This document shows positions 19,898-30,598 of a stretch of 64,000 nucleotides of DNA, piece after piece. Both the position numbers and the translations under genes were made by a program. The notes under the pieces were generated by a model that worked only from the letters and a program-made list of their open reading frames with translations, did no database searches and was not told the DNA's origin. The stretch is from Marinobacter maritimus (GTDB lineage Bacteria; Pseudomonadota; Gammaproteobacteria; Pseudomonadales; Oleiphilaceae): the NCBI RefSeq assembly GCF_007671675.1, contig NZ_VCGW01000001.1, forward strand, positions 1,487,605-1,551,604, written 5' to 3'. The number at the start of each line of letters is the position of its first letter. Positions within the stretch are counted from its first letter, which is position 1.

Positions 19898-20326
19898 TCA
19901 GCCGCGCGGGCAGATTTCGTTGTCATTGAAAAAATAGGCGATTTCACGCTCTGCAGAAGCTGCAGAATCAGAACCGTGAACCGCGTTCGCATCAATAGAT
20001 GAAGCAAAATCGGCGCGAATTGTGCCGGCTTCAGCTTCTTTCGGGTTGGTAGCGCCCATCAGATCACGGTTTTTCAGAATGGCGCCCTCGCCTTCCAGAG
20101 CCTGAACAACAACAGGGCCGGACGTCATGAATGCGACCAGATAATTGAAGAACGGACGCTCTTTGTGTTCAGCATAAAAGCCTTCAGCCTGCTCTTGGGT
20201 CAGGTGCATCATGCGTGAAGCAACAATGCTCAGGCCGGCTTTCTCAAAACGGCTGTAAATTTCACCGATAACGTTTTTTGCAACGGCATCGGGCTTGATA
20301 ATGGAAAGCGTGCGCTCGTTAGCCAT
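19898..20326 (-). CDS. ndk: Nucleoside diphosphate kinase
   Basis: Transfers the gamma phosphate between nucleoside triphosphates and diphosphates. 142 residues, normal length. N-terminal [12 protein letters not shown], central NLIGATNP-type motif ([17 protein letters not shown]), and the phospho-histidine in NAVHGSDS. Upstream, only 82 nt separates it from iscS. In related genomes iscU, iscA, hscB, hscA, fdx and iscX occupy this place. Confidence 0.98.
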   Translation of the reverse strand: MANERTLSIIKPDAVAKNVIGEIYSRFEKAGLSIVASRMMHLTQEQAEGFYAEHKERPFFNYLVAFMTSGPVVVQALEGEGAILKNRDLMGATNPKEAEAGTIRADFASSIDANAVHGSDSAASAEREIAYFFNDNEICPRG

Positions 20327-20408
20327 GGTATTTCTCCTGCAGGGTTTAGGTTAATAAGATACGGGTAAATTTCAGGCCTGAGATTATACGCAGTCGAAGG
20401 CCCACTGC

Positions 20409-21557
20409 CTACCGCACTGCACGAAGGCGAGTAACAACATCAACAATTTGCGCACTGGCGAAGGCCATTTCTTCCTCAGTTGTATAACGCCCGATCGAAA
20501 ACCGGAGTGCCCGATTAGCGAGGTCATCACTCAAGCCGATACCCCGGAGCACAAAAGAAGGCTCTACGGTGGCGGAGGCACACGCGGAACCAGAGGATAG
20601 CGCGAGATCCCGTAGCCCCAGCATCAGGGATTCCGCATCGACACCTTCAAACGACAAATTGATGATACCCGGCACGCGGTGGGTATCCGAGCCATTCAGA
20701 GTTACACCCGACAACCCCTGCAGCCCCTCGAGAAAAGATGATCGCAAACGCTCCAACACCGGCATCTCATCCTCCAGACAGGTCTCAGCAATCGAAAATG
20801 CCTTACCCATACCGGCGATCTGATGCGTCGGCAGAGTACCGGAACGCATACCGCGCTCATGGCCACCACCATGGATCTGCGCTTCTATACGCACGTCGGG
20901 CGAGCGCCTGACATACAGAGCGCCCACGCCTTTGGGCCCGTACACCTTATGACCAGAGAGCGACATGAGGTCCACTGGCATGGCCGTAACATCAATGGGC
21001 AACTTGCCAGCAGCTTGAGCCGCATCTACATGGAACATCACACCGCGATTGCGCAGCTCTTGGCCGATGGATGCTATATCGGTTACGCAACCCAGCTCGT
21101 TGTTCACAAGCATAAGGCTCACCAACAGTGTTTCCGGCTTGAGAGCCGCAAATACCTGGCCAGGCTGTATTCTGCCGTCACTGCCGGGTTTCAGCCAGGT
21201 AACCTCAGTGCCCCGCGCCTCCAGCCACTTAACGGTATCCACAACGGCCTTGTGCTCAATGGTTGAGGTTATGACATGCGCATTGTCCCGACCCGCAACC
21301 GCACCTTTAATAGCAAGGTTATCGGATTCTGTGGCGCCGGATGTCCAGATAATTTCGCGGGGATCGGCGTGAATCAGGCTCGCGACCTGGCCACGAGCCG
21401 ACTCCACAGCCGCTTCCGCTTGCCAGCCAAAGCCATGAGAACGAGAGGCAGGGTTGCCAAAGAGGCCATCAAGAGTCAGATACTTGATCATTTCTTCAGC
21501 AACTGCGGGATCAACGGGTGTCGTCGCCGCATAATCGAGGTACACAGGCTTTTTCAT
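20409..21557 (-). CDS. iscS: IscS-type cysteine desulfurase with a short C-terminus
   Basis: PLP enzyme that takes sulfur from cysteine for Fe-S clusters, tRNA thiolation and other uses. 382 residues. PLP lysine in SLSGHK (Lys204), ATESDN loop, and mobile catalytic cysteine in SSGSACAS (Cys326), all class I IscS type. The protein ends right after [19 protein letters not shown] and the arginines that follow. The tail of about 22 residues found in E. coli IscS (beginning LSPLWEMY), which contacts IscU, is absent. The genes iscU to iscX that normally follow are also missing. It lies 18 nt after iscR and is presumably cotranscribed and IscR-regulated. Confidence 0.95.
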   Translation of the reverse strand: MKKPVYLDYAATTPVDPAVAEEMIKYLTLDGLFGNPASRSHGFGWQAEAAVESARGQVASLIHADPREIIWTSGATESDNLAIKGAVAGRDNAHVITSTIEHKAVVDTVKWLEARGTEVTWLKPGSDGRIQPGQVFAALKPETLLVSLMLVNNELGCVTDIASIGQELRNRGVMFHVDAAQAAGKLPIDVTAMPVDLMSLSGHKVYGPKGVGALYVRRSPDVRIEAQIHGGGHERGMRSGTLPTHQIAGMGKAFSIAETCLEDEMPVLERLRSSFLEGLQGLSGVTLNGSDTHRVPGIINLSFEGVDAESLMLGLRDLALSSGSACASATVEPSFVLRGIGLSDDLANRALRFSIGRYTTEEEMAFASAQIVDVVTRLRAVR

Positions 21558-21575
21558 AACATACAGAGACTTGAT

Positions 21576-22073
21576 TCAGGCGGGCGCCTGATCGATCAGA
21601 CGCTCGGTATTAATCGTGTCAGAGTCGCCATCAGCCTGACGGCGGTTCTGTCTGTCCGCAACCTGGCGGATTTCATGCCTTTTCATCAGGTCACCAAGGC
21701 TTATGCCGCTGAGAAACTGATGAATCTGATCGCTCAGATCAGACCAAAGATGGTGAGTCAGGCATTTTTCACCGTTCTGGCAATCACCCTTATTACCGCA
21801 CCTTGTTGTGTCGAGGGATTCACTCACCGCATCAACAACATCTGCGATGTAAATATCGGCAGCACCGCGGCTCAGGCGATATCCGCCTCCAGGGCCACGG
21901 ATACTCGCCACCAGCTGCTTGCGGCGAAGGCGAGAGAAAAGCTGCTCCAGATAGGAAAGCGAAATTTCCTGACGGGCTGAAATATCCGCAAGGGTTACCG
22001 GCCCCTGGCCCCCGTGAAGAGCAAGATCCAGCATTGCGGTGACGGCGTAACGGCCTTTGGTAGTCAACTTCAT
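21576..22073 (-). CDS. iscR: Fe-S cluster responsive repressor IscR
   Basis: Rrf2-family regulator of Fe-S biogenesis. 165 residues from ATG 22073 ([11 protein letters not shown], the family start). The open frame further upstream is not conserved. The winged-helix region contains [19 protein letters not shown] and [11 protein letters not shown]. The cluster ligands are intact: three cysteines spaced by five residues in [18 protein letters not shown], plus the following histidine. Cluster-dependent control should therefore still work even though the ISC scaffold genes are not here. Confidence 0.96.
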   Translation of the reverse strand: MKLTTKGRYAVTAMLDLALHGGQGPVTLADISARQEISLSYLEQLFSRLRRKQLVASIRGPGGGYRLSRGAADIYIADVVDAVSESLDTTRCGNKGDCQNGEKCLTHHLWSDLSDQIHQFLSGISLGDLMKRHEIRQVADRQNRRQADGDSDTINTERLIDQAPA

Positions 22074-22120
22074 GGCATCAGCCCCGTGATGGGATTGAAT
22101 CTCGATATCGGAGACCGAGT

Positions 22121-22150
22121 ATGAATTGACCAAGTAATCCAGTCAAGTAT
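22121..22150 (-). promoter_or_regulatory. iscR promoter with type 1 IscR site
   Basis: The minus strand from 22150 reads ATACTTGACTGGATTACTTG followed by GTCAATTCAT. It matches the form of the E. coli iscR site (ATAGTTGACC...TTACTCGG) and contains -35 TTGACT and a weak -10 (CATACT) at a 17-bp spacing, so bound IscR would block the promoter. The site begins immediately after the cysE stop codon. This marks iscR-iscS as a unit with its own promoter. Confidence 0.65.
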
Positions 22151-22924
22151 TCAGCCCCGACCCTCGTTATCGTCACGCACGCAATCGAAATCGTCTTCGT
22201 CCAGAACAGGCAATTCCCCGTTCTGATATTCGCTGCTCACTTTACGCAGCGCTTTGCACATGAGTTCAATACGATCATCCACCGCATGCATGTGGTCCAG
22301 CAACGCTCGCACAGAGCGGGCAACAGGGTCTGGCATTTCCTCGGTCACGCCATAAGCATCGAACCCCATACGCTCTTCCATTAGCTTGCGACGAGCATCG
22401 TCTTCGGATTGCTGCTTCACGATAATGCGACCAGGAATGCCAACTACTGTTGCGCCGGCGGGAACCGTCTTGGTTACCACGGAATTTGAACCGATCTTCG
22501 CCCCCTCACCCACTTCGAAAGGCCCCAGTATCTTTGCGCCCGCACCGACAACAACGCCGTCACCAATCGTGGGGTGGCGCTTACCCTTGTTCCAGCTTGT
22601 TCCGCCGAGAGTCACACCCTGGTACAGCGTAACGTCGTCACCAATAACCGTTGTTTCACCAATGACCACACCCATACCGTGGTCAATGAAGAAGCGCCGG
22701 CCAATCGTCGCTCCCGGATGTATCTCAATACCGGTAAACCACCGTGCCAGCGTTGAAATAGTGCGCGCAAGCCATTTGAGCCCGGCATTCCAAAGCCAAT
22801 GTGAAAAGCGGTGAATAAGCAGAGCATGGAGCCCCGGGTAATTTGTCAGTACCTCGAAGGTGTTCCTGGCAGCGGGGTCCCGGTGAAAAACGCTCTTTAT
22901 ATCTTCACGCAAATGCCTAAACAT
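22151..22924 (-). CDS. cysE: Serine O-acetyltransferase CysE
   Basis: Makes O-acetylserine from serine and acetyl-CoA, the precursor of cysteine. About 257 residues, the shorter class that neighbours iscR in Pseudomonas. A left-handed beta-helix of hexapeptide repeats carries the motifs [20 protein letters not shown] and VTLGGT, then VVGIPGR. ATG at 22924 is favoured because AGGA lies 8 nt upstream (ATG 22930 is the alternative). It overlaps the trmJ end by a few bases. The C-terminus has a charged extension ending NEGRG. Confidence 0.95.
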   Translation of the reverse strand: MFRHLREDIKSVFHRDPAARNTFEVLTNYPGLHALLIHRFSHWLWNAGLKWLARTISTLARWFTGIEIHPGATIGRRFFIDHGMGVVIGETTVIGDDVTLYQGVTLGGTSWNKGKRHPTIGDGVVVGAGAKILGPFEVGEGAKIGSNSVVTKTVPAGATVVGIPGRIIVKQQSEDDARRKLMEERMGFDAYGVTEEMPDPVARSVRALLDHMHAVDDRIELMCKALRKVSSEYQNGELPVLDEDDFDCVRDDNEGRG

Positions 22925-23786
22925 GGCCATCGTCCTGTCCAGTCGGCTCGGTGCCGGCCTGAGTTTGTTTTGTGGTCCCCTGAGCCTGAGCTCCGGCGGC
23001 TTTCTGTACCGCACTCAGAACCCCCCGGAGAATATTGATTTCCATCTGATCTAGCTTTGCCCGCTGAAAAAGCCGACGCAAACGAGACATCAACTGCCGT
23101 GGATTATCTCGACGATGAAAATCAACATCATACAACGTTTGCTCAAGGTGGCCGAAAAAGCCCTCGACATCCCCAACCTTGGCCGGCGGCACATCCCAAC
23201 CCGCGTCTCCGGGAGCAAGCATCGGTCTTAGATAAGGGCTTCCTTCCCCGCCTTCAAGATTGCGAAGAAAAAGCATACGCAATTCGTAGCACATGATCTG
23301 AACTGCCATGGCCAGATTCAGCGAGCTGTAATCCGGGTTTGACGGAATATGAATATGATAGTGGCAACGGTGGAGCTCATCATTGCTCAGCCCGTGATTC
23401 TCCCGACCGAAAACCAGCGCTACCGGCCCGGCATAGCTGTGTTCAGCCGCAATGGCGGCTGCCTCCGGTGGCGGCACAACCGGCCAGGGCACCTTGCGTC
23501 CCCGGGCGCTGGTACCCATAACCATTACACAGTCTTCCAACGCTTTATCCAGAGTAGGGACTACCTGCGCCCGATCGAGTATGTCAGAGGCGCCGGCAGC
23601 GCGTGCATACGAGGCTTCGTCCGGAAACGAGTTCGGGTTGACCAACCATAAATTGGCTAGTCCCATGTTCTTCATGGCCCGGGCAACCGCACCAATATTG
23701 CCGGAATGAGAGGTCTCGACAAGAACTATCCGGATCTGATCCTGAAACGCGTCCGGCCCTTCCAGTGGCGGAGATGGTTTGTGCAT
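22917..23786 (-). CDS. trmJ: tRNA (cytidine/uridine-2'-O-)-methyltransferase TrmJ
   Basis: SPOUT-class knotted methyltransferase modifying position 32 of tRNAs. Recognisable sequence [20 protein letters not shown], then [15 protein letters not shown] and [19 protein letters not shown] (SAM knot). About 289 residues from ATG 23786. The C-terminal part (FFGHLEQTL...[11 protein letters not shown]) is the family dimerisation and tRNA-contact helix. Divergent from suhB, as in Pseudomonas. Confidence 0.95.
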   Translation of the reverse strand: MHKPSPPLEGPDAFQDQIRIVLVETSHSGNIGAVARAMKNMGLANLWLVNPNSFPDEASYARAAGASDILDRAQVVPTLDKALEDCVMVMGTSARGRKVPWPVVPPPEAAAIAAEHSYAGPVALVFGRENHGLSNDELHRCHYHIHIPSNPDYSSLNLAMAVQIMCYELRMLFLRNLEGGEGSPYLRPMLAPGDAGWDVPPAKVGDVEGFFGHLEQTLYDVDFHRRDNPRQLMSRLRRLFQRAKLDQMEINILRGVLSAVQKAAGAQAQGTTKQTQAGTEPTGQDDGHV

Positions 23787-23822
23787 TGGCTGCAGGCCCA
23801 AAGTTAAAATTTAAGGGCGGCA

Positions 23823-23831
23823 ATGATAGCA
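23823..23831 (-). promoter_or_regulatory. Extended -10 promoter candidate for trmJ
   Basis: Minus strand TGCTATCAT: TG-N-TATCAT with -10 at 23828-23823, about 40 nt before the trmJ start. No clear -35. The same nonamer occurs on the plus strand before suhB. Confidence 0.4.
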
Positions 23832-23925
23832 GAAAGTACGCACATCCCGCGCCCCCGGAAAACCACTGATATCACGTTATCCGTGCTATTCCTGAGTCAA
23901 AAAACATACAAGGAGGGTGATCTTT

Positions 23926-23934
23926 TGCTATCAT
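23926..23934 (+). promoter_or_regulatory. Extended -10 promoter candidate for suhB
   Basis: Plus strand TGCTATCAT with -10 TATCAT at 23929-23934, 37 nt before the suhB ATG. No clear -35. It mirrors the motif facing trmJ in the same divergent spacer. Confidence 0.4.
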
Positions 23935-23970
23935 ACTCGGCCTTCACACACCCGGATAACGATCACTCAG

Positions 23971-24771
23971 ATGCAACCAGCTATTAAAATGGCCCTGCGC
24001 GTCGCGCGTCAAGGGTCGGATTACCTGAAAGCCCACTTCGAGCGCCAGGAGCCCACCGGAAAGGACGACAATGAACGTCGCCACCAGTTGGACCGGGTAG
24101 AGCAGTCTATTTATGACAATTTTGCCGAGCAGCTTGAAAAAGCCTACAAAGATCACACAATTGCGCCGCTGAACGAAGCAGACGCCGGAACCAGCGAGCG
24201 CAGCTGGCATATTTTCCCGGTAATGGGTCGTGAAAACTTCCTTCGGGGCATCCCGGAATTTGCACTGGCCCTGGCCCAAAAGAAAAATAACCGCATCGAA
24301 AACCTGCTTCTGGTGAACCCGGTTACAGGCGAGGAATATTCTGCCAGCCGTGGGCGCGGAGCCGCGCTGAACAGCCGCAGAGTGCGCGCATCAGACGTCA
24401 AGCACACAGAAAAAGCGGCCTTTGCAACGAATCTTCTGGACCAGGCCCGCAAGAGTGATAACCCATTGCTCTGGGGCGAGATGGCCGCAGTATTGGCGCA
24501 GAACTCCTCGATGTTCCGCACATCCGGCTGCGTGGTTCTAGACATTGCCCGTGTTTCTGCAGGGCTTCTGGATGCCGCAGTTATCTTCCGCCCTGAAACA
24601 GCAGATCTGGATCTCGGCGTAACCCTGGCCATGGAGTCAGGCGCACTTACCGGCGACTTCTCTGGCAATCCGTCGACAGGCAAAGCCCGTCAACTGGTCA
24701 TTGCCAACCCGAAGCTGTTCCGGGAAGTTCTTAAAGTACTGCATCCCTTCCGTGGCCGACTACCCGGCTAA
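23971..24771 (+). CDS. suhB: SuhB-like protein with degenerate inositol monophosphatase site
   Basis: 266 residues from ATG 23971 (MQPAIKMALRVARQG), aligning throughout with SuhB and sharing its locus next to trmJ in Pseudomonas. Landmarks such as SASRGRGAALN and SGDFSG-like LTGDFSG identify it. The catalytic motif normally written WVIDPLDGTTNF reads WHIFPVMGRENF here, so both metal-binding aspartates are replaced (Phe82, Met85). The upstream Glu-Glu pair is also lost (IAPLNEADAG region), and VTxxD near the N-terminus has become HQLD. Phosphatase activity is very unlikely. SuhB also works in the Nus antitermination complex on rRNA, which is a plausible retained role (inference). The frame is intact and not a pseudogene. 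Confidence 0.85.
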   Translation: MQPAIKMALRVARQGSDYLKAHFERQEPTGKDDNERRHQLDRVEQSIYDNFAEQLEKAYKDHTIAPLNEADAGTSERSWHIFPVMGRENFLRGIPEFALALAQKKNNRIENLLLVNPVTGEEYSASRGRGAALNSRRVRASDVKHTEKAAFATNLLDQARKSDNPLLWGEMAAVLAQNSSMFRTSGCVVLDIARVSAGLLDAAVIFRPETADLDLGVTLAMESGALTGDFSGNPSTGKARQLVIANPKLFREVLKVLHPFRGRLPG

Positions 24772-24803
24772 TTGGAGCACCCGGTTCTAGCCGAAGTTTG
24801 ATT

Positions 24804-24856
24804 CCGGGCACAAAAAAAACCGCCAACTGAAAAGTGGCGGTTTTTTTTGTGCCCGG
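24804..24856. terminator. Bidirectional terminator between suhB and secF
   Basis: Perfect 22-bp inverted arms (24804-24825 and 24835-24856) around a 9-nt centre: CCGGGCAC, eight A, then CCGCCA, mirrored with eight T. Read in either direction this gives a GC hairpin followed by T8, serving both converging genes. Confidence 0.92.
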
Positions 24857-24877
24857 AGATTAAACCCCGGTGCAGCA

Positions 24878-25831
24878 TCACATACGGTTAAGCCATTCCG
24901 GTGGCTGCTCATCCTCTTCGGCGTCTGCTGCACCTTCTTTCGCGGGAACCATCAGATCCTCACGGGAAACACCCATCACCATCAACAGATTGGCGGATAC
25001 ATAGATGGACGAGTAGGTACCCACCACAACGCCGATAATCAATGCGAGAGCAAAGTTATTGATCGCCTCACCACCCAAAAAGTACAGAGCCAGCAAAACC
25101 ACCAGTGTCGTACCCGAGGTATTTATGGTCCGTGCAATGGTCTGATGGATAGACTCATTGATAATATCCCAGGACTCGCCCACCCGCATTTTACGGAAAT
25201 TCTCACGGATACGGTCAGCCACAACGATGGTGTCGTTCAGCGAGTAGCCGATAACGGCCAACAAGGCAGCCAGAACCGTCAGATCGAATGTCCACTGGAA
25301 CAAGGCAAAAAGCCCGAGAACGATAATCACGTCGTGAGCCAAAGGCACCACGGACGCAATACCAAACTTGAACTGGAAGCGCATACCTACATAGATAAGC
25401 ACAACCACAAGCGCGAGTAGCAGCCCAAGACCACTTTCCTCTTTAAGCTCGTCCCCGACCTGCGATCCCACAAACTCGGAACTTATCAGCTTCAGCTCGT
25501 CACCACTTGCCTCAAGAACACCGGTGATCTCCTGGGCCAGTTGATCATTGCCCGCTTCCGACAAACGCACCAGAACGATCGTATCGGCGCCAAAGTTCTG
25601 CACCACAAACTGATCGTACCCCGCCTCCGTCAACAGTGAGCGCACCTGATCCAGTTGCGGCGCCTGCGCATATTCCAGCTCAACGGACGTGCCGCCGGTA
25701 AAGTCCATACCAAAGTTGAGGCCCCGGATTCCCAGGAGCGCGATAGATGCGACCACCAGAAAAATAGAGATTGCGGAAGCAATCTTCCGGAAACCCATAA
25801 AATCAAACGCTTTCTTTTGATCATCAGACAT
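24878..25831 (-). CDS. secF: Protein translocase subunit SecF
   Basis: Inner-membrane RND-like partner of SecD that uses the proton gradient to assist late protein export. 317 residues from ATG 25831 (MSDDQKKAFDFMGFRK), with GGAGG upstream. The start overlaps the secD stop by 8 nt. First membrane segment near residues 18-37, then the FGMDFTGGTSVEL motif, and a periplasmic domain. Five more membrane segments follow, with SLNDTIVVADRIRENFR. The C-terminal tail is acidic. Confidence 0.97.
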   Translation of the reverse strand: MSDDQKKAFDFMGFRKIASAISIFLVVASIALLGIRGLNFGMDFTGGTSVELEYAQAPQLDQVRSLLTEAGYDQFVVQNFGADTIVLVRLSEAGNDQLAQEITGVLEASGDELKLISSEFVGSQVGDELKEESGLGLLLALVVVLIYVGMRFQFKFGIASVVPLAHDVIIVLGLFALFQWTFDLTVLAALLAVIGYSLNDTIVVADRIRENFRKMRVGESWDIINESIHQTIARTINTSGTTLVVLLALYFLGGEAINNFALALIIGVVVGTYSSIYVSANLLMVMGVSREDLMVPAKEGAADAEEDEQPPEWLNRM

Positions 25832-27698
25832 TGGCGAGCTTTCCTCCGATCGACAGTTTCTCGACCCTGCGGCCGCCATAAACCATATTGACGATGCTCC
25901 GGCTAACCATCAGCCCGGAGAACATCGACGTCAGAATCCCGATACACAGCGTCACAGCAAAACCTTTTACAGGGCCGGTACCCATTGCGAAGAGAATAAT
26001 AGCCACGAGCAATGTGGTTATATTGGCATCGAAGATGGACACAAACGCACGGGAATAACCGGCATTGATGGCAAGCTGCGGTGACACGCCCGATTTGAGC
26101 TCTTCTTTGATTCGTTCAAATATCAAGACGTTGGCATCTACTGCCATACCGACGGTTAACACGATACCGGCAATACCCGGCAACGTCAGCGTAGCTGAGA
26201 GAATGGACATACAGGCTATAAGAAGCATCAGGTTGATGGTCAGAGCGATATTCGCTACAACCCCGAACCCTCGGTAGTAAACCAGCATGTACAAAAGAAC
26301 AAGAATAAAACCGAGCGCCACTGACATCATGCCGGCGTCGATGTTTTTCTGTCCCAGGCTCGGCCCGATGGTGCGTTCCTGTACAAAGTACATGGGCGCC
26401 GCCAGCGCACCGGCCCGCAGAAGCAGCGCAAGTTCTGATGCCTCCGGAATGGAGTCGAGCCCGGTTATACGGAAGCTGCTTCCCAGCGCCGACTGAACCG
26501 TCGCAAGGCTGATAATACCCTTCTCAACAATCCGTTTTTCTGTTTCCACCGGCTCGCCGTTGACCATTCTGGTCTCGGTTTCCGTGCGGAATTCGATAAA
26601 CAGAACCGCCATACGGCGGCCGATGGCGTTGCGCGTGGCACGATTCATCAGGTCGCCGCCCACAGAGTCCATGGTAATGCTGACCTGTGGCTGGCCATTC
26701 TCGTCAAACGCCTGTTGTGCATTGGCAACATTATTACCGGTGGCAATAAGCTCACGCTCCAGGCGGGCAGTGCGCTGGCGCTCATCGCGGAAGCTGAACT
26801 GTTCGGTTTCACTTGCAGCCGCATCCTGACGCGCTTCCATACGGAATTCCAGGTTCGCCGTGGCGCCAAGAACCCGTTTGGCCTGGGCGGTATCCTGAAC
26901 ACCCGGAAGCTCAACAATAATCCGATCAGAACCCTGCTGCTGAACCAACGGCTCAGCAACACCAAGCTCATTTACACGATTACGGATGGTCGTAAGGTTC
27001 TGCTCAAGGGCATACTTCCGAATGGCACTTACCTCACCTTCAGATAAGGTAAGAACGATCTGAAACTCACTTGCAGTGGTTCTCTCGTCCAGCAAAAACT
27101 CGTTGTACTGACGCTTGATCAGAGAAAATGCTTCGGCACGCGATGCTTCATCGCGGAAACTCAGGACAATGTCCCGCGTTCCCTCTACATCACCGCCGCG
27201 ATAGCGAATACGTTCGTCACGGAGTTCCTGCTTGATCTGGCCCGAGACCGCTTCCAGTCTTTGGCCAACGGCAGTATCCATATCCACTTCCAGCAGAAAG
27301 TGAACACCACCACGCAGGTCCAGACCGAGCTTCATCGGCCCGGCGCCCAGACTCTTCAGCCAGGACGGCGTCGACGGAGCCATATTGAGTGCAACAAGAT
27401 AGTCTTTACCAAGAGCAGCCTGAACGGTGGGGCGGGCGCGCAACTGATCATCGGAACTGGTTAACCGTATAAGGGCATCCCGATCCTCAAGCATACTGCT
27501 TTTAACCGCAATACCATCCGATTCCAGCGCTTTGACGGCTCTCTCAAGCACGGCAGAATCAACCTCGGTGCTGCTACGGGCACCGGTGATTTGCACAGCG
27601 TAATCATCGGGGAACAGGTTGGGTAAAGCGTAGATAAACCCGATCGCGACCGCGATCAGGATAACCAGGTTTTTCCAAAGCGGGTACTTGTTCAGCAT
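25824..27698 (-). CDS. secD: Protein translocase subunit SecD
   Basis: 624 residues. N-terminal membrane segment (about 8-26), large periplasmic P1 domain with LGLDLRGGVHFLLEVD, and six C-terminal membrane segments. GMAVDANVLIFERIKEEL is the conserved motif with the functionally important aspartate. It forms a complex with SecF and YajC. Order yajC-secD-secF as in most gammaproteobacteria. Confidence 0.97.
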   Translation of the reverse strand: MLNKYPLWKNLVILIAVAIGFIYALPNLFPDDYAVQITGARSSTEVDSAVLERAVKALESDGIAVKSSMLEDRDALIRLTSSDDQLRARPTVQAALGKDYLVALNMAPSTPSWLKSLGAGPMKLGLDLRGGVHFLLEVDMDTAVGQRLEAVSGQIKQELRDERIRYRGGDVEGTRDIVLSFRDEASRAEAFSLIKRQYNEFLLDERTTASEFQIVLTLSEGEVSAIRKYALEQNLTTIRNRVNELGVAEPLVQQQGSDRIIVELPGVQDTAQAKRVLGATANLEFRMEARQDAAASETEQFSFRDERQRTARLERELIATGNNVANAQQAFDENGQPQVSITMDSVGGDLMNRATRNAIGRRMAVLFIEFRTETETRMVNGEPVETEKRIVEKGIISLATVQSALGSSFRITGLDSIPEASELALLLRAGALAAPMYFVQERTIGPSLGQKNIDAGMMSVALGFILVLLYMLVYYRGFGVVANIALTINLMLLIACMSILSATLTLPGIAGIVLTVGMAVDANVLIFERIKEELKSGVSPQLAINAGYSRAFVSIFDANITTLLVAIILFAMGTGPVKGFAVTLCIGILTSMFSGLMVSRSIVNMVYGGRRVEKLSIGGKLANV

Positions 27699-27792
27699 GG
27701 GATCCCTTGTAGCCGGCTCGGAGGCCGGCCTTGGTGTTTCAGCCAGGAAGGTTCGGGCCAGCGGGTATCAGAGCCGGCCGGAGAGTCCTTGC

Positions 27793-28158
27793 TCAGATAT
27801 CTTTGAGCGTACCTTTAGGCAGTGCGGCAGCAACAGCTACTTTCTGTACCTTCACTTCAACGTTGTCAGCAATTTCAACAACGATGAAATCATCAGTGAC
27901 TTTCGTGATTTTTCCGGCGATGCCACCGGACGTTACCACTTCGTCACCTTTATTCAGGCCAGACATCAGTGATTTGTGCTCTTTGGCACGCTTGGATTGC
28001 GGACGCCAGATGAGGAAGTAGAAAATCAGAATAAAGCCGGCAAAAAAGATAACCTGGCCCATAACACCCATACCACCTCCAGCAGGAGCTGCCTGAGCCA
28101 TTGCCAGTGTGGGCATCATTGCCATAAGGCTGACCAGAAACAACTTGGCTGATTTCAT
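27793..28158 (-). CDS. yajC: Preprotein translocase subunit YajC
   Basis: 121 residues. Single membrane anchor (about 34-53, FFAGFILIFYFLIW) followed by RPQSKRAKEHK and the small cytoplasmic domain (GDEVVTSGGIAGKITKV). Unlike E. coli YajC it begins with an additional hydrophobic, signal-like stretch ending TLAMAQAAPAGGG. ATG 28158 has GGAG at 7 nt. A TTG just upstream is a less likely start. Confidence 0.95.
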   Translation of the reverse strand: MKSAKLFLVSLMAMMPTLAMAQAAPAGGGMGVMGQVIFFAGFILIFYFLIWRPQSKRAKEHKSLMSGLNKGDEVVTSGGIAGKITKVTDDFIVVEIADNVEVKVQKVAVAAALPKGTLKDI

Positions 28159-28188
28159 CAAAACTCTCCGTTGATTAAATAAAATTGG

Positions 28189-30389
<2,201 letters not shown>

Positions 30390-30430
30390 GGACCGGGCTA
30401 TTCAAGACGCCGCACTATGCGACTTTTATA

Positions 30431-30517
30431 TGGTAGCGGCGGGCGGACTCGAACCGCCACACTATTTCTAGCAACGGATTTTGAATCCGTCGTGTCTACC
30501 AATTCCACCACGCCGCC
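30431..30517 (-). tRNA. tRNA-Leu (CAA)
   Basis: 87-nt class II tRNA with an extended variable arm, anticodon loop TTCAAAA (anticodon CAA), T-loop TTCGAGT, discriminator A and encoded CCA. The acceptor pairs GGCGGCG with CGCCGCT, so the first pair is G1-U72 rather than G-C. Confidence 0.96.
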
Positions 30518-30532
30518 AACGAAGAGAGTGGG

Positions 30533-30560
30533 ATTATACTTAGCCTGTTCGTGAAAGCAA
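30533..30560 (-). promoter_or_regulatory. Sigma-70 promoter of tRNA-Leu
   Basis: Minus strand: -35 TTGCTT (30560-30555), 16-bp spacer, consensus -10 TATAAT (30538-30533). Start near 30526, about 9 nt before the tRNA. Confidence 0.75.
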
Positions 30561-30598
30561 TACACAGAACCCGCGAGTTTTTACGCAAGCCTATGAAT

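Noticed and set aside
23971..24771. suhB as a pseudogene
   Set aside because: There is no stop or frameshift, and the surrounding family motifs and length are preserved. The changes are confined to catalytic positions, which fits a pseudoenzyme better.
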